64,000 nucleotides of DNA from Apirhabdus apintestini (GCA_033977085.1 CP138906.1:2852001-2916000), one strand, 5' to 3'. Counted from the first letter of the stretch, positions 13,327 through 22,646 are shown. Notes: generated from the letters alone by a model not told the origin. A program made the numbers and translations.

Positions 13327-13562
13327 ATGTCTGAATCTCATATGCTGCCACCGGGACTTTTCACCCGACAGCAGGCTGAGGCTGTTACCCGCCGGTATCA
13401 CAACCTCAGCATTGAAGATGACCAGAGTAGCCACTTCCGCTTGGTGGTTCGTGACTCTGAAGGTCGAAGGGCTGGCGGGCGTGGTGCTTTGAACCTGATG
13501 CCGGTGAAGGGCTTAACCGTTATATCCGCAAGTCAGGCATCCTCAGAGCATCCTCCTCCTGA
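13327..13562 (+). CDS. DUF905-like small protein (frameshift)
   Basis: [20 protein letters not shown] is followed by [22 protein letters not shown], the conserved opening of DUF905-type island proteins. The frame then shifts; the expected tail [21 protein letters not shown] is in the next frame, ending in TGA at 13560-13562. The lesion lies near 13465-13480. The restored length is near 78 aa. This family is widespread in CP4-type islands next to antirestriction and radC genes, as here. Role unknown. Confidence 0.6.
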
Positions 13563-13647
13563 CCACACCCATTCATCATCCCTGCATGTTCTTTATTTCC
13601 CATACGCCAGCCATCGTCGCTGGCATTTTTATTGACGGAGAATATCC

Positions 13648-14106
13648 ATGACGACACAAACTCAACGCGAATTGATATCCGCTAATGAATCTCAATTTGA
13701 CCTTACTGCAATACCCGTACCTGACGAGCAGCGTCTCGATTTCTGGCTGCAGCACTTTGGCTCTATCCCGCAGTGGATAACGCTGGAACCCCGTATTTTC
13801 GCCTGGATGGACCGCTTCTGTGATGAGTACAGCGGTGGTATCTGGTCTTTTTACACGCTCAGCAATGGCGGGGCGTTTATGGCCCCTGATACTGACAGTG
13901 ACGATAAATGGCATCTGTTCAACAACGTGAACGGCAATGGTGCGGAAATAAGCGCGGAAGCTGCCGGGATAGCCGTCTGTCTCCTCGCGTACAACCACCA
14001 CGCCTGCCGCACGGAGTGTGACGCCATGACTGAGCACTATTACAGCCTGCGGGATTACGCCCTGCAGCACCCTGAATCCCACGCCATTTTTCGCATTATT
14101 GATTAA
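13648..14106 (+). CDS. yfjX: Antirestriction protein, ArdB/KlcA family (YfjX-like)
   Basis: An intact 152-aa frame. DEQRLDFWLQHFGSIPQW, FAWMDRFCDEYSGGIWSFYT and LSNGGAFMAP are the conserved antirestriction (PF03230) blocks, and NHHACRTECDAMTEHYYSLR the C-terminal one. ArdB/KlcA proteins alleviate type I restriction without being DNA mimics of the ArdA kind. It stands in the CP4-57 order antirestriction-radC-DUF987-antitoxin-toxin. It shares the element with a type III R-M system; whether it affects that system is not known. Confidence 0.9.
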   Translation: MTTQTQRELISANESQFDLTAIPVPDEQRLDFWLQHFGSIPQWITLEPRIFAWMDRFCDEYSGGIWSFYTLSNGGAFMAPDTDSDDKWHLFNNVNGNGAEISAEAAGIAVCLLAYNHHACRTECDAMTEHYYSLRDYALQHPESHAIFRIID

Positions 14107-14114
14107 GGATACTC

Positions 14115-14597
14115 ATGATGGAACAGTCACTTATCCCACTGACTCCGGTCCTTCCACTAACCGCACAACGCACGGTAAAACGCGCTTTAACGCTGCTTGA
14201 CCGACACCTGCGCGAAACAGGCGTGGCATTCACCTCCACTCAGGCTGCCCGTGACTGGCTGAAACTGAAAATGGCTGGACTAGAGCGCGAAGAGTTTATA
14301 GTGCTGTACCTGAACCAGCAGAACCAGTTGATTGCCCATGAAACACTATTCACCGGCACAATCAACAGTACCGAGATACATCCGCGCGAGGTGGTCAAGC
14401 GGGCCCTGTACTTCAATGCGGCGACGGTGATTATCGCCCACAACCATCCTTCCGGTGACCCCACACCCAGCCAAGCAGATAAAACCATCACGCTGCGCCT
14501 TATGCAGGCACTTGCCCTAGTGGACATCCACCTGTTGGACCATCTGATTGTCGGCGGGATCGATATTGTCTCGTTTGCCGAACGCGGCTGGCTATAA
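14115..14597 (+). CDS. yfjY: RadC-family (JAB/MPN) protein, YfjY-like
   Basis: 160 aa with the JAMM metalloprotease-type motif at IAHNHPSGDPTPSQAD (H-x-H...D) and the upstream conserved GTINSTEIHPREVVKRAL. These island RadC proteins are shorter than chromosomal RadC and lack its helix-hairpin-helix part; biochemical role is unsettled. The start is ATG 14115 or 14118, after AAGGA. The gene lies eight bases after yfjX, so it is operonic. Confidence 0.9.
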   Translation: MMEQSLIPLTPVLPLTAQRTVKRALTLLDRHLRETGVAFTSTQAARDWLKLKMAGLEREEFIVLYLNQQNQLIAHETLFTGTINSTEIHPREVVKRALYFNAATVIIAHNHPSGDPTPSQADKTITLRLMQALALVDIHLLDHLIVGGIDIVSFAERGWL

Positions 14598-14610
14598 GGA
14601 GAAAACAGTG

Positions 14611-14832
14611 ATGAATATCATCAGCAAGCGTCAAGCGATGACAATCTACAGTCAGCATCCGCAGTCCCGCTTATTTCGTTTTTGCACAGGGAAATATAAG
14701 TGGTCCGGCAGCATCTGCCACTACGCCGGGCGCGAGGTGCAGGATATTAGCGGGGTACTGGCGGTATACGCAGAACGACGTCAGGACTTCAACGGCCCGT
14801 ATGTGGCCCTGCGTTGTGTCACGCTGAATTAA
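14611..14832 (+). CDS. DUF987 protein (YeeT/YpjJ-like)
   Basis: A 73-aa protein from ATG 14611, preceded by AAGGAGAAAACAGTG. MNIISKRQAMTIYSQHPQSR and CTGKYKWSGSICHYAGREVQ are the conserved DUF987 blocks. Family members sit just before the CbeA/YfjZ antitoxin in nearly all CP4-type islands. Function is unknown. A longer in-frame opening upstream overlaps radC and is not needed. Confidence 0.85.
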   Translation: MNIISKRQAMTIYSQHPQSRLFRFCTGKYKWSGSICHYAGREVQDISGVLAVYAERRQDFNGPYVALRCVTLN

Positions 14833-14854
14833 CTCATATTTAAGGAGCACTACA

Positions 14855-15205
14855 TTGTCGAATAAAACACCGACAGCAAGCAACCACACGAAAGCGCCTT
14901 GGTGGGGACTGAAACGCGATATCACCCCGTGCTTTGGCGCACGGCTGGTTCAGGAGGGCAACCGCCTGCATTACCAGGCTGACCGTGCCAGCATCGCCGG
15001 GACATTCAATGATGCAGAGTTATGCCGTCTGGACCAGGACTTTCCGGTACTGATGAAACAGATGGAACTAATGCTCACCAGCGGCGAACTTAATCCCCGC
15101 TACCAGCACAGCGTCACACTGTATGAAAAGGGGTTGACATGCGAGGCGGATACTCTTGGTTCGCATGGCTACGTCTACATCGTCATCTACCCCACGAAAC
15201 GTTAA
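14855..15205 (+). CDS. yfjZ: CbeA/YfjZ-family antitoxin
   Basis: A TTG start at 14855 with AAGGAG nine bases upstream gives 116 aa. WWGLKRDITPCFGARLVQEG, RLHYQADRASIAGTF and LTCEADTLGSHGYVYIVIYP are signature blocks of the YeeU/YfjZ/YafW type IV antitoxins. In the studied pairs the antitoxin (CbeA) does not bind the toxin but stabilises MreB and FtsZ filaments. The partner toxin gene lies at 15822, unusually far away. Confidence 0.92.
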   Translation: MSNKTPTASNHTKAPWWGLKRDITPCFGARLVQEGNRLHYQADRASIAGTFNDAELCRLDQDFPVLMKQMELMLTSGELNPRYQHSVTLYEKGLTCEADTLGSHGYVYIVIYPTKR

Positions 15206-15422
15206 ATCTTATTAATTCACGCGAGAGAAAAACTGAAAATCTTACCTGTAACAATCCGGCGGGTAGCGAAGCCGTATCCACAGCCTGGGGTTGTCTGTCA
15301 AATGTGACTTATAAGCCAGTCTGTTACAGCCCTGTGGACTGACGTTGAGCGGCACATTATTTAATGATGAAAACGTTATTTTAAAAACGAAGCTGGAACT
15401 TACCCAAATACAGAAGGAAATT

Positions 15423-15710
15423 ATGATGAAAAATAACATTCGTTGCCCAGTATGTGATTCCCGCCGAGTTCGGGAACGCCATACAGGCAAGAAAGGTGGC
15501 GCTGTTGCTGGAGGTGTATCAGGGGCTTTAAGTGGTGCTGCCATTGGCTCAGCAATTCCTGTTGTTGGCACCCTTGCTGGTGCAGCTTTTGGTGCATTAT
15601 TGGGCCGATTTATCGCTGGAGCAACCGCAGGTGCTGTGGCAGGGGCCACACTGGATGGCGTCATATTCGAACGCTATGAATGCGTGGATTGCAATCAGCT
15701 ATTTGATTGA
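15423..15710 (+). CDS. Zinc-ribbon plus glycine-zipper small membrane protein
   Basis: About 95 aa from ATG 15423 (or 15426), with AGAAGGAA upstream. The amino end has a CPVC pair (IRCPVCDSRRVRERHTGKKG) and the carboxy end a second pair (YECVDCNQLFD), so the termini can jointly form one four-cysteine zinc ribbon. Between them is an about 55-residue Gly/Ala-rich segment (GGAVAGGVSGALSGAAIGSA, VGTLAGAAFGALLGRF, AGATAGAVAGATLDG), a glycine-zipper membrane module. It is placed between antitoxin and toxin. I recognise no function; a membrane-inserted helical hairpin is the likely topology. Confidence 0.75.
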   Translation: MMKNNIRCPVCDSRRVRERHTGKKGGAVAGGVSGALSGAAIGSAIPVVGTLAGAAFGALLGRFIAGATAGAVAGATLDGVIFERYECVDCNQLFD

Positions 15711-15821
15711 TATTACTTTTATAGGATTGACTGCATTATCTTCCTGACAGAATAACAATTTTTATCCTCATCACTCATCCCTTAAAACATTAATCTTTAT
15801 TCATGTACCTGAGAGTTCGTT

Positions 15822-16151
15822 ATGAAAAGCTTACCTTTATTAAATAACCGAGGGGCTAAGCCTCGCCTGCCACCACTGACTATCTGGCAAATACTTTTGG
15901 CTCATGTGATGCAACAGCATTATGGACTGACATTAAACGACACGCCTTTTAGAGATGATCGGGTTATTCAGGAACATATTGATGCCGGTATCACTCTCAC
16001 CGATGCGGTTAACTTCTTGGTTGAAAAATATCAACTGATACGAATCGACAGACAAGGATTGAGTGGTCATGAGACATCACTTTATCTGAGGACTGTGGAT
16101 ATTCTGCGAGCAAGGCGTGCTACCGGCTTGCTAAAAACTGACGTGAAATAA
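15822..16151 (+). CDS. ypjF: CbtA/YkfI/YpjF-family toxin
   Basis: 109 aa. [60 protein letters not shown] and [10 protein letters not shown] are characteristic of type IV toxins CbtA/YkfI/YpjF, which inhibit MreB and FtsZ assembly. The family is normally directly behind its antitoxin; here 616 bp and one extra gene intervene. The frame is complete. It is the last island gene before the attachment region. Confidence 0.92.
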   Translation: MKSLPLLNNRGAKPRLPPLTIWQILLAHVMQQHYGLTLNDTPFRDDRVIQEHIDAGITLTDAVNFLVEKYQLIRIDRQGLSGHETSLYLRTVDILRARRATGLLKTDVK

Positions 16152-16333
16152 ACGCTTAAATACAAGCAGACTAAAAGGAAAGCAAAATGCTAATCTCACA
16201 GACGAAGAGACTTCTACTGTAACCTCCCCTGCCCTGCAAAAAACCTGACATTTTCTTTTAGGACCAACAATGGGACCAAAATTAAAATTGAACTGAAGAT
16301 TACAATCTATTTAACAACAAGTTACACAACCAA

Positions 16334-16431
16334 TTCAGACTCCGCCAGCCCAAAATTCTCCATCGGTGATTACCAGAGTCATCCGATGAAGTCCTAAGAG
16401 CCCGCACGGCGCAAGCCCTGCGGGCTTTTTT
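16334..16431 (+). other. ssrA (tmRNA) 3'-end attachment region and ssrA-type terminator
   Basis: TTCAGACTCCGCCAGCCCAA at 16334 resembles a damaged tmRNA 3' end (usual TTCAACTCCCGCCAGCTCCA followed by CCA). The flank that follows (AAATTCTCCATCGGTGATTA, CCAGAGTCATCCGATGAAGT) is, as I recall, the sequence between ssrA and intA at the CP4-57 site in E. coli. A strong terminator follows: GCCCGCA at 16400-16406 pairs with TGCGGGC at 16419-16425, then T6. This marks the boundary of the island to its left. The complete tmRNA gene is not in the window. Confidence 0.7.
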
Positions 16432-16484
16432 GTGCCCTCAATTTGTCCCGCGAAGTCCGAAGAGAACTAATTAAATCCGAACCT

Positions 16485-16526
16485 TTTAGGCCAACGAAAA
16501 GCGCTATTGTTTTCGTTGGGCCTAAA
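16485..16526. repeat. Long inverted repeat
   Basis: TTTAGGCCAACGAAAA at 16485-16500 pairs with TTTTCGTTGGGCCTAAA at 16510-16526. The stem is about 16 bp with one unpaired base (GGCC against GGGCC) and a nine-base loop. It lies between the ssrA-type terminator and the IS3-family element. It ends in no T-tract, so it is more likely an integration-site or recombination feature than a terminator; that is an inference. Confidence 0.6.
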
Positions 16527-16531
16527 CGCAT

Positions 16532-17791
16532 TGGACTGACCCCGTGACAGTAGACAAATTCTGTCCTCACGACGAGGCCTGTTCAAAGGCCTCCGGACTG
16601 ACGCCGCTGAGATGGCTGTGGCGTCGGACCCGGTTGTAGAACACTTCAATGTAATCGAAGATATCCGCCCGGGCCAGAGCCCGGGTTTTGTATATTCTCT
16701 TCCTGATACGCTCTTTTTCAGTGAACTGAAGAACGATTCCGCTACTGCATTATCCCAGCAGTTGCCACGCCGGCTCATACTGGGCGCCAGATTATTGGCC
16801 CGGCAGAAGCGCCGCCAGTCCTCGCTGCCGTACTGGCTGCCCTGATCGCTATGTACTATTACCTCTCTGTCCGGTTTTCGACGCCATACTGCCATCATCA
16901 GCGCATCCAGCGCCAGTTCACGTGACAGCGTCGGTTTCATCGACCAGCCCACCACGTTACGGGCGAAGAGATCAATGACCACCGCCAGATACAGCCAGCC
17001 CTGCCAGGTGCGGATATAGGTAATATCGGTCACCCAGACCTGATTAGCCCGGACAACGGTAAACTGCCGCTGCACGCGATTAGGCGCAACCACTGAAGGC
17101 CTGCCGGCGATACGACGTGGCGCTTTATAGCCGCGCACCGCTTTGATCCGGTTCAGTTGCATAATACGGCTCACCCGGTTTTACCGCAGGTTTCCCCGAT
17201 TTCATTCAGATCGCCATGAACCCGGCGATAGCCATATACGCCACCGCTGAGGGAATACGAATCACGGATAAGCGCCAGCAGACGCTGGTTATCTTTATCG
17301 CGGGCGGAAACTGGATTATGCAGCCACGCATAGAACCCGGCCCGGGCGACATTCAGTACCCGACACATTGTCATGACACCCCATACGGAGCGGTGTTCAT
17401 TGATAAAGCGGTACTTCAGTCGGGCTCCCTTGCAAAGTACCGCGCGGCCTTTTTCAGGATGTCCCGCTCTTCTTCGGTGCGCTTCGAGCTGAGACCGAAG
17501 CTTGAGGATCTCGCTTTTGGCTTCCAGTAAATCACGCGCATGCTGCTCGCTGTTATCGGGTTTGATGGCCCGCAGCCATTTGTAAAGACTATGCGCAGAG
17601 ACACCCAGTCGGTCGGAAACTTCTGCGACGGAATAACCGCGTTCCGTAATTTGACGGACGGCTTCTTCCTTAAATTCAGGGGTAAATCGTGGTGTGCCCA
17701 TACGGTCCTCCTATGCTCACAGGATCGTCTACCGGGGTGGGGTCAGTCCAAACTATACATCAGGATCGTCTACCGGGGTGGGGTCAGTCCA
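16532..17791 (-). mobile_element. IS3-family element with duplicated right terminal repeat
   Basis: The left end TGGACTGACCCC begins at 16532. The matching right end GGGGTCAGTCCA occurs twice, ending at 17750 and 17791, inside a 31-bp direct repeat (17720-17750 and 17761-17791). CAT flanks the outer limits (16529-16531 and 17792-17794), a three-base target duplication. So the inserted unit is 1260 bp including a 41-bp terminal duplication. The element sits just upstream of intA (ATG 17806) and separates it from the attachment region. Confidence 0.85.
16567..17701 (-). pseudogene. IS3-family OrfA/OrfB transposase, several frameshifts
   Basis: OrfA starts at 17701 (MGTPRFTPEFKEEAVRQITE) with a helix-turn-helix and a coiled coil ending RTEEERDILKKAARYFAREP in a second frame. 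OrfB carries DDE motifs: WVTDITYIRTWQGWLYLAVV, IVHSDQGSQYGSEDW, and RRGNCWDNAVAESFFSSLKK. Frame breaks occur near 17180 (A4 where five are needed, GETCGKNRVSRIMQ) and about 16718 (A5 where six are needed, SLKKERIRKRIYKT). The stop is TGA at 16567. A programmed shift between OrfA and OrfB is normal in IS3 elements; the others are lesions or errors. Confidence 0.8.
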
Positions 17792-17805
17792 CATGGAGAC
17801 TCCCC

Positions 17806-18555
17806 ATGGCAAGAAAAACCAAGCCGTTAACCGATAAGGAAATCAAAGCCGCCAAACCAAAAGATGCCGATTACCAGCTGTATGATGGTGATGGGCTTAC
17901 TCTGCTAATCAAATCCAGCGGTAGTAAGCTCTGGCAGTTCCGTTACTATCGGCCTCTGACCAAGCAGCGAACCAAACAGAGCTTCGGAGCCTACCCTGCC
18001 GTCTCGCTTTCTGATACACGTAAACTCAGAGCCGAATCTAAAGTTTTGTTGGCGAAAGACATTGATCCCCAAGAATAAAGAATATCAGAAAGAACAGGCG
18101 AGAAATTCTCAAGAGGCCAAAACCAATACTTTCCTGTTAGTTGCCGAGCGTTGGTGGAATGTAAAGAAAGCAAGTGTGACTGAGGACTACGCAGAGGATA
18201 TCTGGCGCTCGCTTGAGAGAGATATTTTCCAGCAATCGGTGATATCAGCATCACTGAGATTAAAGCTCATACTTTGGTTAAAGCAGTTCAGCCGGTTCAG
18301 GCCAGAGGCGCGTTAGAAACTGTTCGCCGCCTTTGTCAGCGTATTAACGAAGTGATGATTTATGCGCAGAACACAGGCCTGATTGATGCGGTTCCCAGCA
18401 TAAACATCGGGAAAGCATTCGAGAAACCGCAAAAGAAAAACATGCCAAGTATTCGACCGGATCAACTTCCACTGCTAATGCAGACTATGCGCACGACAAG
18501 TATCAGCTTGTGCACACGATGCCTGTTCATGTGGCAAATTCTCACCACGTATTAG
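17806..18555 (+). pseudogene. intA: CP4-57-type integrase IntA, C-terminally truncated and frameshifted
   Basis: MARKTKPLTDKEIKAAKPKD is nearly the E. coli CP4-57 IntA start. The DUF4102 arm-binding domain reads to DIDPQE at 18075, where the frame breaks. A second break lies near 18228 (ATTTTCC; one more T gives RDIFPAIGDISITEIKAH). Homology stops at TRCLFMWQIL near 18540, before the catalytic R-H-R-Y residues; about 250 of roughly 410 residues remain. It cannot be an active recombinase. Whatever element it served has lost everything downstream of this point. Confidence 0.88.
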
Positions 18556-18867
18556 CTCAGACCTGATCTGACAGCTACCGATTATTTTTCCATCAGATGA
18601 CTAAAAATAATAATGCGTCAGTTTATTGCACACCAATAATATCTTATTAAGCCTTTACTTATTCAAGTTAACATTCACAGAATAAATATTAACATTAATT
18701 CAAAATACACAGATTAAAATATACGGTTTCCGTAAAATTCTCACGTAACGTACAATTAACACCCTAAAATCGGCTGTTTTTAATACAATATATATCTTGA
18801 TTTCCGCATCTGGAGTGTATAAATTTTGCACCTCCTTAGAACACTTATTGAGCAGATATCATATTAC

Positions 18868-19377
18868 ATGTCCCTAAGATTATTAACTTCCGTATTTGTA
18901 CTTATATCTGGAATATGCTTCGCCCCTTTTTCCGGAGCCTATTTACTTCAGCCCCGAATAGAGAAAACGCACCTTATATATAATCATCATCTACCCGCTG
19001 CCAGCACAGAGGTTAAGAGTAAAATTCTCGATCAGTACAAACACTGGCAGGGAGTCAAATATCAATGGGGCGGTAGCAATATGCGTGGGATAGATTGCTC
19101 AGCGCTGATGCAAAAGATCTTTTCTGGCGCGCTGGCAAAGCGGCTTCCTCGCACCACTGCCGAACAAATAAAGTCTGGCTCTGCGGTTGCTATTTCGTCG
19201 TTAAAACCGGGGGATTTAGTATTCTTTCAGACGAAAAGAACGGTACGCCACGTCGGCGTATATATTGGAAAGGATAAATTTATTCACGCTTCAAGTTCGC
19301 ACGGCGTAACCATTTCCGAACTACATAATAGTTATTGGATAACGCGCTTTGAAGCAGCCAGAAGAGTTGTTATTTAA
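18868..19377 (+). CDS. NlpC/P60 cell-wall endopeptidase (MepS-like)
   Basis: About 169 aa from ATG 18868 (an alternative in-frame TTG lies at 18826). Residues 1-25 form a hydrophobic signal segment without a lipobox cysteine. The C40 peptidase domain follows: GIDCSALMQKIF (catalytic Cys), HVGVYIGKDKFIHASSSHG (catalytic His). KSKILDQYKHWQGVKYQWGG matches the start of the mature MepS (Spr) domain. Such enzymes cleave D-Ala-mDAP cross-links. Unlike MepS it seems secreted rather than lipidated. It sits between the island stub and the Bap locus, with AT-rich flanks suggesting transfer. Confidence 0.85.
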   Translation: MSLRLLTSVFVLISGICFAPFSGAYLLQPRIEKTHLIYNHHLPAASTEVKSKILDQYKHWQGVKYQWGGSNMRGIDCSALMQKIFSGALAKRLPRTTAEQIKSGSAVAISSLKPGDLVFFQTKRTVRHVGVYIGKDKFIHASSSHGVTISELHNSYWITRFEAARRVVI

Positions 19378-19749
19378 TTATAAAAATTAATAATAGTGTC
19401 ACCAATTTCACATGGATGTCCTCTCTCAATGATAAATGCTATACAGGCGCATTACCTTTTTATAGCGGACTCCTTTTTTAAATAAACGGCGCTTTCGCCC
19501 GGCAACCTGCATATTTTTAGCGTTATCATCATTCAAATCAGGCTATAAATAACTGACTTTTTATTGAAAAGCACTCCACTCCAGCGCTCAACTCCTGTTA
19601 CAGGGTAATTATTATTGGATGGCAATATAGGTATCAACGGCAGAAATTACCTGAGCCAGAGAACACCTTCGTGAAGTGAGCGCCCGTTACTCCGCCTGGC
19701 GCTTCAAGGTACCTCAAAATACGCCGTATTGCGGCAAGCCTTTGGCCTG
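19378..19749. other. Intergenic, no gene seen
   Basis: 370 bp between the NlpC/P60 gene and the stop of the TolC-like gene. I find no frame with coding character and no clear terminator. AAGGTACCTCAAAATACGCC at 19707 is not part of any repeat I can see elsewhere in the window. Confidence 0.5.
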
Positions 19750-20929
19750 TTACTCCGCCAGCCAGTTCAGTAAAATTCCCGCGTTATACATAATCGCCAG
19801 GTTCCCAACATACCCGTCAAAACGGTTATTAATTGCCGAGATCTGATTATTAAAATGGTCGCTTTCAGCCGTTAATACATCCAGCAGCGTTCTCTTGCCA
19901 AGGTGATACCACTGTTCATAAAACATCAGCCTGACCTTATCGGTTTCCACGCTCAAACGCTCGTAATCACCGGCGCGCTTTATAGATGAATCGCGCGTTT
20001 CCAGCATATTTTGGATTTGATATTCCAGCTCCAGACGCGACGTTTGCGTTTTCTCACGCGCGGCCCGTGCCTTCGCCAGCGCGGCCTGCCTGGCCGCGCG
20101 CTCAGAGCCGCCGCTAAACGCGCTCCACTCTACGTTAAGCCCGGTATACCAGGCATCCTCTTCTCCGTATGAGTCCTTCGCCGTGCTTTTTGATACTACC
20201 CAGTTAAGTTGAGGCAGCCCGGCGGCCTTAATTGATTCCGCCTGCGCATCGGCGGCGCGAGCCTCCGCCTCATTGCGTAAAAGCGTCGGATGCACCGCCA
20301 GTGCGTCAAGCGCCGTTTTTCCGGCAATCATACCGTCATTCCAGTGCAGCCCGGCAGGCGTCTCGGGTCGCCCCCTAACAGTCTCACCAGCTTAATCATG
20401 GTCGCATCATATTGATGCTGTAGCTGATCGCGACTGGCCAGCGCCGAAAGCAGGCGCGCCCGGGCCTGGGTCAGTTCACTGGCGCGGCCCCTGTCCGCAT
20501 CCGCAATCTGCGACAGCATATTGACCAGCTCGTGCATGCGATCCGCGTATTTCGATGCCACGCGCAGGCTCTCGCGGTAGCGGCTCAGATTCAGTAATTC
20601 TGTAGTCGTGCTATACGCTATTTGCTCCCGCGCTTCTTTTACCGCCAGCGCCGTAGAGTTTAGCGATTCTTTCGCGCTCTTCAGGCCGGCGCGTATTTTC
20701 CCCAGTCAAATACCGGGGTTGAAACGGACACCGACAGGCTACTGTCGCTGGGCGATTCATTATGCTGGTAAGTCCGGCCGCTGCCAAAAGTATCAAAAGG
20801 TGAGGTAATGCCAAGCTTTACCTGCGGATAACGCTGCCCGCCAATTTGCTTCACATTCCAGTTAGAGGCGTCCATCTCGGCCAGCGCGCCGCGAACTTCA
20901 GGACTATGGTTGAGCGCCTTTAGCACCAT
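19750..20929 (-). CDS. TolC-family outer-membrane channel of the Bap type I exporter (multiple frameshifts)
   Basis: Three frames together give a TolC-like protein: VLKALNHSPEVRGALAEMDA with QIGGQRYPQVKLGITSPFD, then YADRMHELVNMLSQIADADR, then ALAVHPTLLRNEAEARAADA and INNRFDGYVGNLAIMYNAGI. The two outer-membrane-efflux repeats and the NR-dyad region are recognisable. Breaks lie near 20697-20700 (A4, five needed: FDWGKIRAGLKSA) and near 20370 (C3, four needed: GGDPETPAGLHWNDG). Upstream, 20930-21190 holds Pro-rich sequence in other frames (MLQFTPVGEMPAGRMQKHLQ) that may be its amino end. It would complete a tripartite exporter for the adhesin. Confidence 0.7.
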
Positions 20930-21199
20930 GGCCTGAAAATAAGCGTGCGAAGAGCCATAAGGCGCGGGGTTTCGCGGGCGTGCGCGGGCTCCGCTGCAAT
21001 GGGAGCAGGCCGCCGCTTGTGCATCCCGGCACCGGTAAAGTCAGGAAGCGCAGTAAACGCCAGGGGCGGCTTCTCTGACGGGCGCAGCGCAGGCTGCTTT
21101 GTCCTTTCAGACGTCTGGCTTTGCAGGTGCTTCTGCATCCGCCCGGCAGGCATCTCACCGACGGGCGTAAACTGTAACATCCGCTCCTGGCCATACGCC

Positions 21200-21910
21200 G
21201 TTGAAAAAATGCGCTGCTCGCCAGCGCCGCGTTGACCATAAACGCCAGCGGGCCGCCGACTAAGTAAATAATAAATAAAAATAAAATACAGAAAGGAATA
21301 TCCGAGAGCGTCGATAGCGTCACCGAAGTGATAAAATCTCTGACCGACTCGAGCTCCCGAAGCTGGTTAGCAAAAGAACCGGCCGAGCGCGGTTTAAACT
21401 CCAGCTTAACCGCCATCATTTGCCGGAATAATGTAGTGCCGAGAATCAAATCGGCTTTTTACCGGCGATATCAATAAGCCAGGCCCGAACCTGGCGGGAC
21501 GCAAATTCAAAAATGATGGCAAGCGTAACGCCAATTGCCAGCGACCACAGAGTCGCATAGGCCTGATTGGGCACCACGCGGTCATACACATTCATAGTAA
21601 AGAATGTGGTCGCGAGTGTCAGAATATTTGCCAATAGTGCAGCAGCGGCAGCGCTATAGAAATAGCGGCGATAACGCCAAAGCGTTGAAAAAAGCCAGTG
21701 GCCTTCACGATTAATTTCTGGCAAAAACCGATCATTATGATAACGGTTCAGCGAGGGCTTACGATTTGCAAGCAGCGCATAGCCAGAATAAATATGATTA
21801 AGCTCCTGCTCACTCAGCGTTAATTTTCCACCGGTTTCCGGTACAATAATATCAAAGCAGGTTTGATTATTATCGTCCGTATCTCGTGAATATAAATTGC
21901 GCCTGTCCAT
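21200..21910 (-). pseudogene. Type I secretion ABC transporter fragment (LapB/BapC-like), ATPase domain missing
   Basis: Two frames encode the start of a type I secretion permease/ATPase: TCFDIIVPETGGKLTLSEQE (end of the C39-like domain) and YFYSAAAAALLANILTLATT, FFTMNVYDRVVPNQAYATLW, the first membrane helices, then FANQLRELESVRDFITSVTL and TLSDIPFCILFLFIIYLVGG. Homology ends near 21235. No Walker A, signature or Walker B motif follows in any frame before the TolC-like gene starts. The carboxy half and the usual membrane-fusion protein are absent, so secretion by this cluster is probably dead. Confidence 0.75.
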
Positions 21911-22058
21911 CCGTCACTGCTGGAACAGGATGATAAATCAACTTCGCCGCCGAACTCGCCGACGGTGCCTCTTCTTTTGCCACACCGGCCGCGCTGTACA
22001 GTAAAAAACCTAATGTAATTATGCGCGCCGCAGCGCCGGTTGTTCTCTTCATATCCAT
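21870..22058 (-). pseudogene. Signal-peptide stub fused to the ABC transporter fragment
   Basis: MDMKRTTGAAARIITLGFLL and YSAAGVAKEEAPSAS form a clear signal peptide with an AKE/AxA-type cleavage region. After about 45 residues the frame runs out of phase with the overlapping transporter fragment (start near 21910). It is probably the amino end of an exported Bap-cluster protein (the outer-membrane channel or its partner) whose body was deleted. Confidence 0.5.
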
Positions 22059-22625
22059 TCGGGTAACTCCATCCTGAAAAGCAGTATTTTCAATACTTAG
22101 AAACCACCGCTTTCCCTATACGTTTGCGAGAAATTATTTATCTTTCGCGTAAATTCGATCGCGTATGTACCTGGTTGTCAGATACCGTCTCTTATTTATC
22201 GAATACACGCATTAAATACACGCTTTCAATTCTTAACAGGCTTTAAATTCATCTCATTCAAATAACCGCGCTGCCGACGAGAAATATTGCACTACGCCGC
22301 ACAATTATTATTAAGAAATGATTTATTACCTTCCACGCCATAAACCTGGCAATACCGTTCAGGCACCCCATTTGAGCGAAAAACCGCCACACTGGCTGAG
22401 TCTCCAGCCTGGCGTTGCAAAGCTAAATATTACCGATTTCACTCAGATTAAAATTATCTGGTGAGCATCATCAATAACGGTATCAGTAATAATGCGGCTA
22501 TCAGAGATAACAATGATGAACTCCTTTTACTTAATAGCAGGTTAACGCCACATTCCCGGAGCGCTAATCGGTAACTTCCGATATATCTTTTAGCAACAGC
22601 AGGTATTAGCAGCATTCCTGACAAA
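22059..22625. other. Intergenic between bapA terminator and exporter remnants
   Basis: AT-rich. A 66-codon opening at 22454-22654 begins inside the bapA terminator and ends in a hydrophobic stretch; I do not accept it as a gene. Nothing else is supported. Confidence 0.5.
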
Positions 22626-22626
22626 T

Positions 22627-22646
22627 AAGGAGGGTTTCCCCTCCTT
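22627..22646 (-). terminator. Terminator downstream of the BapA-like gene
   Basis: AAGGAGGG at 22627 pairs with CCCTCCTT ending at 22646, loop TTTC. On the minus strand the hairpin is followed by ATTTGT. It lies 11 bases past the adhesin stop. Confidence 0.65.

Noticed and set aside
16334..16431. A complete tmRNA gene
   Set aside because: Only a degenerate 3'-end-like stretch and the downstream flank are present; no tRNA-like 5' half or tag ORF is visible to its left.
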